From Bdellovibrionales bacterium (lineage in GTDB: Bacteria > Bdellovibrionota > Bdellovibrionia > Bdellovibrionales > Bdellovibrionaceae): a stretch of 9,098 nucleotides of DNA. Shown in pieces: positions 1-6,158 of this stretch; positions within the stretch are counted from its first letter, which is position 1, and every line of letters begins with the position of its first letter. The stretch is from positions 1 to 9,098 of the forward strand of contig DAHVKR010000028.1 of the NCBI GenBank assembly GCA_027320785.1, given 5' to 3'. Under the pieces are notes generated by a model that saw only the letters and a list, made by a program, of their open reading frames with translations, had not been told where the DNA came from and did no database searches. Position numbers and translations under genes: made by a program.

Positions 1-1402
1 GCATAGCACCTGACACAATCTCAGAAGCACTAGCTGAAATTCGAGATGTTAAAATCACAAGAGGCCCTGTCCAATTCACATCAGGATCTGTATCCGAGTA
101 TGTTTGCTCCTCACGTCCGTCAGCGCGCCCCGCCTGCTTCACGACGGCCCCTGTTTTAATAAAGAGCCCCGCAATTTTAACAGCGTCCTCGAGACTTCCC
201 CCACCATTCTGAGAGAGATCCAAAACAAGACCTTCCATTTTTTGATCAACAGCTTTTTTGACAATCTTCTTCATATCCACAGCACTGGAGCGACCATTTC
301 GTTTTCCATCTGCATAGAAAGAAGGCAAATTGATAATTCCGAACTTATGCTTTTTCCCATTGATTTCTTTTTCGATGGGAATCAGTTGGGCAGCCTCATC
401 TTCCAAATTGACTTTATCACGCACCAAAGTCACTTCGAACTTCTTACGAGCCTCACCTTCAGTTCTTAAAATGTTGAGACGAACTTTCGTTCCCTTTTTA
501 CCACGGATCTTCTTAACGACGTCCTTCAACTCCATATCAATCACGTTTTCCATAGGACCTGTCGCCTGGCCTACAGCCAAGATCTTATCTTTGATCATAA
601 TTTGACCCGACTTCGCCGCAGCCCCTCCTGGCACTAGGGCTTCGATCACGGTGAACCCATCCTGCTGAGAAAGAGTCGCACCAATTCCCTCAAGCGAAAG
701 ACTCATGTTGATATTAAACTCTTCAAAAAAGTCTCGAGAGAGGAAACTTGAATGCGGATCGAGGGCGCGAGCAAAAGAATCTAGATAAGCAGCTAACAAG
801 TCTTCCTGAGAAGTATCGCTAACTCGCTTAACAGCTCTTTCATAATTTTTGATAACACTCTTTTTAGCCTCATCCAGCTTCATATCTGTCGCAATATAGT
901 TAGCGACTTGAAAATGGATGTAATCTTTTAGAAAATTCTCAGCTTCCTTATCTGTTTTAGGAAAGTCCTTATGATCGGGATCAAATACAAATTCAGCTTT
1001 TTTATCTAGCTTATAATCTTTCCCTAAAAACTTTTTCGCAAACTCAGCACGATCTTTTACTTTATCGAGATAAATTTTCTGTACGTCTTTTAAAAATTCA
1101 CATTTACGATTCTTCACGTTTAAAAAGGCATTTGCCATCAGTTTTTTAATTTTTGAAACATCTGACTTTGTAAAGTACAGCTTTGTCCCATCTAATCTTT
1201 TGATGTATTGATCAATCAATCTATTCTCAAGTTCCTTCGAAAAGGTCTGAGTTTTAAGATGATTCCCCAAAAACATTTGTTCGATCGAGTAAACGAACTG
1301 ACACTGCAACTGAACCTGTCCACTTGTGGAAGCCTCCTCTGCATAGCTCGTTGTGAATTGAAGAACGAAAAATAAAACAGAAGCAATGGCTGCAAATCGC
1401 AT
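1..1402 (-). CDS. prc: Prc/Tsp-type carboxy-terminal processing protease (peptidase S41), 3' part missing
   Basis: Periplasmic serine protease that degrades or trims proteins from their C-termini. The start is the ATG at 1402-1400, preceded by AAAGGAAA about 10 bases upstream; 467 codons are visible and the frame is open to the left edge. Residues 1-21 (MRFAAIASVLFFVLQFTTSYA) form a Sec signal peptide with likely cleavage after SYA. The N-terminal part is Prc-like, with KRLDGTKLYFTKSDV and LDPHSSFLS as landmarks. A PDZ domain covers roughly 235-320, including SLEGIGATL and VPGGAAAKSGQI. The S41 core follows, with LSQNGGGSLEDA (396-407) and TSRISASASEIVSGAM (452-467). By alignment to E. coli Prc (family knowledge), Ser458 is the nucleophile; the Asp and Lys partners lie beyond the edge. 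E. coli Prc is about 680 residues, so roughly a third is missing. Truncation is only due to the window edge; I followed the frame through with no stop or frameshift. It is downstream of the HAD-like gene with a 102-base gap. Confidence 0.93.
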   Translation of the reverse strand, partial: MRFAAIASVLFFVLQFTTSYAEEASTSGQVQLQCQFVYSIEQMFLGNHLKTQTFSKELENRLIDQYIKRLDGTKLYFTKSDVSKIKKLMANAFLNVKNRKCEFLKDVQKIYLDKVKDRAEFAKKFLGKDYKLDKKAEFVFDPDHKDFPKTDKEAENFLKDYIHFQVANYIATDMKLDEAKKSVIKNYERAVKRVSDTSQEDLLAAYLDSFARALDPHSSFLSRDFFEEFNINMSLSLEGIGATLSQQDGFTVIEALVPGGAAAKSGQIMIKDKILAVGQATGPMENVIDMELKDVVKKIRGKKGTKVRLNILRTEGEARKKFEVTLVRDKVNLEDEAAQLIPIEKEINGKKHKFGIINLPSFYADGKRNGRSSAVDMKKIVKKAVDQKMEGLVLDLSQNGGGSLEDAVKIAGLFIKTGAVVKQAGRADGREEQTYSDTDPDVNWTGPLVILTSRISASASEIVSGAM

Positions 1403-1421
1403 ATGACGAGTTTCCTTTCAC

Positions 1422-1450
1422 AGAGCTTTATTTTGACAAGAGCAAGCTCT
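1422..1450 (-). repeat. inverted repeat in the leader of the S41 protease gene
   Basis: The plus strand shows agagctt (1422-1428) and aagctct (1444-1450), a perfect 7-bp inverted repeat with a 15-base loop. The 3' arm (1444-1450) also overlaps a tight hairpin, AGAG-CTTG-CTCT read on the minus strand (1450-1439), so the two folds exclude each other. The structure ends about 20 bases before the start codon and close to the ribosome binding site. There is no T-run, so it is not a standard terminator. A regulatory role is inference. Confidence 0.3.
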
Positions 1451-1452
1451 GC

Positions 1453-1481
1453 TGTCTATGAGACACTGTTATTCATGTCAG
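1453..1481 (-). promoter_or_regulatory. possible sigma70 promoter for the S41 protease gene
   Basis: On the minus strand, CTGACA (1481-1476; five of six matches to the -35 consensus) lies 17 bases from TAGACA (1458-1453; only three of six matches to the -10 consensus). The position in the gap between the HAD-like gene and the protease gene is right, but the -10 box is poor, so this is a weak call. Confidence 0.25.
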
Positions 1482-1504
1482 ATTAAGACTCAGATCGCCC
1501 TAGA

Positions 1505-2401
1505 CTAAGGGTGGGGTAGCTTATCGAAAAGATTTAATTGCGCGAAGTGTTCAGCGCTCTGCGCACTCAATCCTGCTCTCGAAATTTCATGCTTTGTGAA
1601 TCGTCCACCATGGGTTTCAATCATGAAAAATGACATCTCAGGATAGTCATTTTTGAGTCGAATCAACTCCTCGACTATCATCTGGATATTTTTAGGATCA
1701 TCCTCACTCATTCCAAATCGATGATGAGGACTATAGCCATATGTCGCAATGGCTTTTTCAACACTGGCTCGAATGGCTTTTTGCTTCAACATTGATGTTG
1801 AAAAATGAAGAGTCTCATCTCCGAGCTCTTTTCGAGTTTCAATATGACTGACAGGAAACAAACTTAGGTAATTAGGCTCAAGCGGAAGAGCCTTTCTCTT
1901 AACAAATTCGCGAATTCCATCTCGAATCGTGTCAGGGGCATGTCCACGAGCCGTAATGAGAGAGACAGGCCTTTGATTAAAAGTGGCGTGGTAAAAACAC
2001 TCCCAGGAAGGTCCTTTCCACTGAAGATCAGGCTCACTCAAAGCCTTTTCGATATCATCCACGAAGATTTGCTTATTTCGTCCCAACTTTTTAAGTTCGT
2101 CTGCCGAATGATCTCGAAAATATCGAAAAGATCCTGTTTTATCATCATAGCGTATTTCGAAATCTTTATAGATACCCTCACGACCGATTTGAGCGTGATA
2201 AAGAGCCCAATCACCACTGGATAGGAAGACTTCTTCTCCTGTTTTTTGATGGAAAATAACAAGAGAGGTTGAAAGAAAAGCTATATTGTCATCGAAATCA
2301 AAAAAATAAAAGCTACGTCCACCAAGATGGTAGTTCCGATCTTTTTCCGGAGTTCTCTTAATTCCTAACTCAAGCTGACCTTTGAGTGAATCCTCAGACA
2401 T
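1505..2401 (-). CDS. HAD-like hydrolase, substrate unknown
   Basis: Predicted cytoplasmic HAD-superfamily protein. Numbering is from the upstream GTG (2416-2414), giving 303 residues. Motif I is FYFFDFDDN (36-44), with Asp40 and Asp42 as nucleophile and acid. The usual Thr/Val two positions after the second Asp is Asn44. Motif II is SLITARGH (152-159). A lysine near 211-213 may be motif III. The acidic motif IV looks like FGMSEDDPKNI (234-244). There is no signal peptide or membrane segment. I chose the ATG at 2401-2399 (298 residues) because the GTG overlaps the base of the topA terminator hairpin and has no ribosome binding site. The ATG is preceded by AGAGAGG only one base away, which is also unusual, so the start remains uncertain. 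Downstream is the S41 protease gene; no shared function is evident. The fold is fairly secure; the reaction is not known. Confidence 0.8.
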   Translation of the reverse strand: MSEDSLKGQLELGIKRTPEKDRNYHLGGRSFYFFDFDDNIAFLSTSLVIFHQKTGEEVFLSSGDWALYHAQIGREGIYKDFEIRYDDKTGSFRYFRDHSADELKKLGRNKQIFVDDIEKALSEPDLQWKGPSWECFYHATFNQRPVSLITARGHAPDTIRDGIREFVKRKALPLEPNYLSLFPVSHIETRKELGDETLHFSTSMLKQKAIRASVEKAIATYGYSPHHRFGMSEDDPKNIQMIVEELIRLKNDYPEMSFFMIETHGGRFTKHEISRAGLSAQSAEHFAQLNLFDKLPHP

Positions 2402-2415
2402 GCCTCTCTTTATCA

Positions 2416-2444
2416 CAAAAAGAGGGCGTAAAACCCTCTTTTTG
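2416..2444 (-). terminator. intrinsic terminator of topA
   Basis: The plus strand reads caaaaagaggg (2416-2426), loop cgtaaaa, then ccctctttttg (2434-2444): a perfect 11-bp stem with a 7-base loop, 6 bases beyond the topA stop codon. On the minus strand the 3' arm ends in a run of five T, and the 5' arm carries the matching A-run. It should therefore act for topA transcripts; the symmetry would allow function in both directions. It separates topA from the HAD-like gene. Confidence 0.85.
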
Positions 2445-2450
2445 TAAAAA

Positions 2451-5129
2451 TTACTTTTTGCGTAATTTAACAGCCTTCTTAGACTCTTTTTGAGCTGGAG
2501 CGGCCGCCTCTGCTTTTTTGGGGCTCGCCTTTTTCTTAGGAGCTGCCTTTTTCCGCGCCTTTGGAGAGGCTTTTTTCAAATCAGCTTTTTCATTTAAAAG
2601 CTCAATAGCCTTCTCTAAAGTAATGGTATCGGCCGTCTCCCCCTCGGGTAATGAGGCATTGGTTTTCCCCACCTTCACATAAAGACCATAGGGACCATTA
2701 AAAAGCTGAATTTCTTCTTCAAGTGCAGGGTGGTTCCCCAGCACTTTAAGTGGGGCTGCTCTTCCCCCACGTCCCTTCTTAGGAGCTGAAAGCAGTGCCA
2801 TGGCTTGATCAAATGTGAGATCGAATAGGCTTTGCCCTTTTGGAATTGACCGGTAGTCTTTTTCACAAACAACATAGGGACCAAATCGACCGATGCCGAC
2901 TTTCACATCCTTACCCGTAGCCGGGTGCTTTCCTAATGTCTTGGGAAGCTCCAAAAGCTGAAGGGCTTTTTTCAAGTCAACCTGAGTTGGATCCTGGCCA
3001 GCAGGAATACTCACTCGTTTTGGCTCTTCATCATTTTCACCTAATTGAACGTAAGGCCCATAACGGCCCGACAAAACATAAACATTTTTATCTGTTTCAG
3101 GATCTTTCCCCAAACTGTCTTGCCCATGAAGCTTCTGCTCAATCAACTGATCCACTTTTTCAGAGTTCATATCTGCAGGAGCTTCTGAATCTGGAATGGA
3201 AGCATTGATCTTATCACCATCTTTCTTCGAGGTCAGATAAGCTCCATACTTTCCAACATGAAAGACAACGCCTGGAAGTTGATCAAACTTGATGGATCGA
3301 GCATCCTCTGGATCAATATTCTCTTCCTGCTTTTCAACTAAGGATTTAAGCCCTTTGGGTCCTTGATAGAGTTGCTTTAAAAATTTCAACCAATCCAAAT
3401 CACCATCAGCAATATGGTCCAGGGACTGCTCCATCTCCGATGTAAATCCCAAATCAACATACTCAGGTAAATATTTATTTAAAAGCTTCGAAACTACGAG
3501 GGCCGTAAATGTAGGAACCAAAGCCGTTCCGTGTTTGCGCACATAGCCTCTGTCAATAATCGTTCCGATAATAGAAGCATACGTGGAAGGACGACCAATT
3601 CCTTCCTTCTCCATTTTTTGCACAAGACTTGCCTCTGTAAATCGTGCCGGTGGTTTTGTTTCATGATCTGTCACTTCAAGCTTAAGAGCTTTCGGCTGAT
3701 CCCCTTTTTTGAGAGCTGGAAGCTTTACTTCCTTATCTGCTAACTCTGCTTCTGGATCATCTTGACCTTCTACATAGGCCCTTAAAAATCCTGGGAACTC
3801 TATGGTCATACCTGAGGCTGAAAACAAAGTATCACCAGATTTAATTTTAACAGATACTTGCTTTTGTCTAGAGTCCACCATCTGAGAAGACACTGTTCTC
3901 ATCCAAATCATTTCATATAGTTTCAGCTGTGTACCACTCAATCCCGTTTCACCAGGGTGAACAAAGGTCGCACCGGAAGGACGGATCGCCTCATGGGCCT
4001 CTTGAGCTCCCTTTGCTTTCTTCGCATCATAAAGTCTTGGCTGAGGAGGTAAATAGTCACCTCCATACTCTTGAGAAATCCACTTTCGAGCGGCCGTAAT
4101 CGCCTCTTGAGATAGAAATGTAGAATCTGTTCTCATGTAGGTAATGAAACCTTGCTCGTAAAGTTTTTGAGCGACCTGCATGGTCTCCCGAGCTCCCATT
4201 CCCAATTTTCGATTCGCCTCTTGCTGAAGAGATGAAGTGATAAAAGGTGGAGCCGGTTTACGTGAAATGGGTTTTTCCTCAACTTCATCCACAACAAAAG
4301 GAGCCGATTTTATTTTAGCCAAAACCTCTTCTGCTTTTGCATGATCCAGCATGACCACGCTCTGAGAAGCGAGAAGATTACCTGTATCGGGATCGAAATC
4401 TCGTCCTGTCGCAATTCGTGTATTATTCACATACTGAAGCTTGGCCTCAAAACTCATACCCGACTTTTCAAGTGTGGCTGTGGCCCCTGAGTACTGGGAC
4501 TTCCTAAACTTCAGTCGTTCCAATTCACGCTCTGCTGTCAAACGCACGGCAACTGATTGAACACGTCCTGCCGATAATCCATAGGCAATTTTTTTCCAAA
4601 GCAGCGGGGAAATTGTATACCCCACCAATCGGTCTAAAATACGCCTTGCCTCTTGAGCCCTTACAAGATTCGAGTCAATCTGTCGGGTTTCTTTCAAAGA
4701 CTTCTGAATGGCATCTTTCGTGATTTCATTAAAAACCATTCGCTTTGTCGGAACTTTTGGCTTTAAAACTTCCACTAAATGCCAGCTGATACTTTCTCCT
4801 TCACGGTCTTCATCCGTCGCGAGATAAAGCTCTTGAGCTTCTAGCAGTTTGTCTTTCAAAGTTTTAACAACCTTCGTTTTATTTTTAGGAATACAGTAGA
4901 GAGGTTCAAAATTATGCTCAACATTCACACCTAGCTGAGCCCATTTTTCTTTTTTTACTTTTTCCGGAATGTCCTTTGAGGATTGCGGAAGATCTCGAAT
5001 ATGGCCCATGCAGGATTCAACCACATAATCCTTACCCAAGAACTTACGAATGGTCTTAGCCTTTGTTGGAGACTCCACCACGACAAGCTTATAACCTGAT
5101 TTTGACGATCCACCTGCTGCCACTCTCAC
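2451..5129 (-). CDS. topA: DNA topoisomerase I (type IA)
   Basis: Relaxes negatively supercoiled DNA by cutting one strand through a 5'-phosphotyrosine link. It has 892 residues. The Toprim domain begins at KLVVVESPTKAKTI (14-27) with Glu19, and carries YLATDEDREGE (102-112) with the metal-binding acidic residues Asp106, Asp108 and Glu110. The active-site tyrosine is Tyr331 in FITYMRTDS. The C-terminus has no Cys4 zinc ribbons. Instead it has repeated units ending in a G-x-[YF]-G-x-Y-[VL] pattern: a degenerate one near 625-635 (GKYGAYL), then units near 673-691, 730-752 and 795-817 (GRYGPYV, GRFGPYV, GPYGLYV), as in the Toprim_Crpt-type C-termini known from other bacteria. Residues from about 845 to 892 are a Lys/Ala/Pro-rich tail, probably DNA-binding. 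The start is GTG: AGG lies 5 bases before GTG 5129, but a second in-frame GTG (5123-5121) has GAGG 5 bases before it and may be the true start. An upstream in-frame TAG rules out anything longer. It is followed by a strong terminator. Confidence 0.97.
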   Translation of the reverse strand: MRVAAGGSSKSGYKLVVVESPTKAKTIRKFLGKDYVVESCMGHIRDLPQSSKDIPEKVKKEKWAQLGVNVEHNFEPLYCIPKNKTKVVKTLKDKLLEAQELYLATDEDREGESISWHLVEVLKPKVPTKRMVFNEITKDAIQKSLKETRQIDSNLVRAQEARRILDRLVGYTISPLLWKKIAYGLSAGRVQSVAVRLTAERELERLKFRKSQYSGATATLEKSGMSFEAKLQYVNNTRIATGRDFDPDTGNLLASQSVVMLDHAKAEEVLAKIKSAPFVVDEVEEKPISRKPAPPFITSSLQQEANRKLGMGARETMQVAQKLYEQGFITYMRTDSTFLSQEAITAARKWISQEYGGDYLPPQPRLYDAKKAKGAQEAHEAIRPSGATFVHPGETGLSGTQLKLYEMIWMRTVSSQMVDSRQKQVSVKIKSGDTLFSASGMTIEFPGFLRAYVEGQDDPEAELADKEVKLPALKKGDQPKALKLEVTDHETKPPARFTEASLVQKMEKEGIGRPSTYASIIGTIIDRGYVRKHGTALVPTFTALVVSKLLNKYLPEYVDLGFTSEMEQSLDHIADGDLDWLKFLKQLYQGPKGLKSLVEKQEENIDPEDARSIKFDQLPGVVFHVGKYGAYLTSKKDGDKINASIPDSEAPADMNSEKVDQLIEQKLHGQDSLGKDPETDKNVYVLSGRYGPYVQLGENDEEPKRVSIPAGQDPTQVDLKKALQLLELPKTLGKHPATGKDVKVGIGRFGPYVVCEKDYRSIPKGQSLFDLTFDQAMALLSAPKKGRGGRAAPLKVLGNHPALEEEIQLFNGPYGLYVKVGKTNASLPEGETADTITLEKAIELLNEKADLKKASPKARKKAAPKKKASPKKAEAAAPAQKESKKAVKLRKK

Positions 5130-5247
5130 CTCAACCTATGCCTGTAACGTCTACTAATATATAGTCAAAATGAGTTTCTTCGTAGTTTTAGGCAAGTCCC
5201 TTTTTTGACTTTGCGCGCCGTTTATCCATGAACTAGACTTATTAACG
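5130..5247. promoter_or_regulatory. divergent intergenic region between topA and the HAD-IIB gene
   Basis: Both flanking genes should be transcribed from here. For topA, TATATT at 5161-5156 (minus strand) is a good -10 box at a suitable distance from the start codon, but no matching -35 is visible at 16-18 bases. For the plus-strand gene, TTGACT at 5205-5210 looks like a -35 box, but no -10 box follows at the right distance. A small inverted repeat, aagtc-8-gactt (5194-5211), overlaps that -35-like element. Nothing else stands out. Confidence 0.4.
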
Positions 5248-6033
5248 ATGAAAGCACTTACAAAATTAAAGAATTGCCCACGTTTTATACTGACTGACAT
5301 TGATGACACTCTAACTGATCATGGACAACTTCATGCGGAAGCCTATGCCGCCCTTTGGAAATTAAAATCCTATGGTTTTAAAATTATTCCTGTTACAGGT
5401 CGTCCCGCTGGCTGGTGTGAAATGATCGCACGCTTCTGGCCCGTGGAAGGCATCGTCGGAGAAAATGGCGGCTTTTACTTTCGCTATCATCAAAAGCAAA
5501 TGAAGCGCGTCTTCTTTGCAAAGGAATCTGAAATTCAAAAAAACAAAATGAAGCTCAAAAAAATTGAGACTGAGGTTCTTAAAAAAGTTCCGGGAAGCGC
5601 TCTCGCCAGTGATCAATTTTGTCGCTTGATGGATCTAGCCATTGATTTTTGTGAGGACGTAAAGCCTCTACCCTCTTCAAAAATAAAAAAAATTGTTGAG
5701 ATTTTTGAATCCCACGGAGCCCAGGCTAAAGTGAGCTCCATCCATGTCAATGGTTGGTTTGGGTCCTACAATAAAGTCACAATGCTCGAGAAATTTTTAA
5801 AAGATGAGTTTCGAATGACAGTATCACAGATCAAAAAAAACTGTCTTTTCAGTGGTGACTCACCCAATGATGAGCCCATGTTTGCCTACTTCCCACACTC
5901 TGTGGGCGTGGCCAATATTCGCAAATTTGCCGATCAACTTCAAAGCCCCCCTTCTTATGTCACAAAGAAAGAAGGAGGACAGGGCTTCGTTGAGCTCTCT
6001 CAATATTTGATCAAGCTCAAAAACAAAAAGTAA
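5248..6033 (+). CDS. HAD-IIB family hydrolase, probable sugar-phosphate phosphatase
   Basis: Predicted cytoplasmic phosphatase of 261 residues with all four HAD motifs. Motif I is LTDIDDTLTD (15-24; nucleophile Asp17, acid Asp19). Motif II is PVTGRP (48-53; Thr50). Motif III is Lys176 in YNKVTMLEKFL. Motif IV is FSGDSPNDEPMF, with Asp204 and Asp208. GENGGF (71-76) is typical of the Cof/trehalose-phosphatase/mannosyl-3-phosphoglycerate-phosphatase branch, with a C2 cap between motifs II and III. The substrate cannot be read from the sequence. The ATG is the only reasonable start, since motif I lies close behind it and no upstream in-frame start is present, but it has no recognisable Shine-Dalgarno; it may be weakly translated or leaderless. 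It is divergent from topA. Its stop codon is two bases from the stop of the opposing 35-residue gene. It is the only large plus-strand gene in the window. Confidence 0.88.
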   Translation: MKALTKLKNCPRFILTDIDDTLTDHGQLHAEAYAALWKLKSYGFKIIPVTGRPAGWCEMIARFWPVEGIVGENGGFYFRYHQKQMKRVFFAKESEIQKNKMKLKKIETEVLKKVPGSALASDQFCRLMDLAIDFCEDVKPLPSSKIKKIVEIFESHGAQAKVSSIHVNGWFGSYNKVTMLEKFLKDEFRMTVSQIKKNCLFSGDSPNDEPMFAYFPHSVGVANIRKFADQLQSPPSYVTKKEGGQGFVELSQYLIKLKNKK

Positions 6034-6035
6034 TC

Positions 6036-6143
6036 CTATTTCTTTTTGCCAGCGCGCTTGTTTTTAGTTCGCTGCATTTTTTTCTTTTTGCTGAGTCTTT
6101 TTGATTTAGATCGAATACTTTTATTTCGAACTGATTTTGCCAT
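6036..6143 (-). CDS. 35-residue, highly basic microprotein, function unknown
   Basis: Short gene from ATG 6143-6141 to TAG 6038-6036. It begins MAKSVRNKSIRSKSKR and ends KRAGKKK. By count, 13 Lys and 5 Arg make up 18 of 35 residues, with no Asp or Glu. There is no cysteine, signal peptide or hydrophobic segment. The strongest support for it being real is AAGGAG at 6155-6150, six bases from the ATG, placed in the 15-base gap after the tex stop codon. This implies co-transcription with tex and perhaps translational coupling. Composition suggests binding to rRNA or other nucleic acid. The middle, KRLSKKKKMQRTKNKR, loosely resembles tiny ribosomal proteins such as mycobacterial bS22 or THX, but in low-complexity sequence that proves little. 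Not recognised as a known family. Confidence 0.72.
   Translation of the reverse strand: MAKSVRNKSIRSKSKRLSKKKKMQRTKNKRAGKKK
6050..6089 (+). terminator. possible weak terminator for the HAD-IIB gene
   Basis: On the plus strand, cagcg (6050-6054) pairs with cgctg (6070-6074) across a 15-base loop, followed by a T-rich tract (6077-6089, one C within 13 bases). The T-tract is the antisense of a lysine run in the 35-residue gene. The stem is short and the loop long, so efficiency would be low. Confidence 0.25.
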
Positions 6144-6149
6144 TTTAAT

Positions 6150-6155
6150 CTCCTT
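6150..6155 (-). promoter_or_regulatory. strong Shine-Dalgarno for the 35-residue gene
   Basis: AAGGAG on the minus strand, followed by a six-base A/T spacer (ATTAAA) and ATG. It is the best ribosome binding site in the window, and it falls entirely between the tex stop and the microprotein start. It is the main reason to accept the small gene. Confidence 0.8.
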
Positions 6156-6158
6156 TTT

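Noticed and set aside
104..605. Two plus-strand open frames (104-469 and 330-605)
   Set aside because: They lie antisense to the S41 protease, whose domains and active-site motifs are clear; their translations show no recognisable features.
5228..5236. Mini-frame ATG AAC TAG upstream of the HAD-IIB gene
   Set aside because: A two-codon frame without a ribosome binding site is expected by chance.
5994..6024. Inverted repeat ttgagct/agctcaa near the end of the HAD-IIB gene, as a terminator for the opposing gene
   Set aside because: The 17-base loop and absence of a T-run on the minus strand do not fit an intrinsic terminator, and it lies inside coding sequence.
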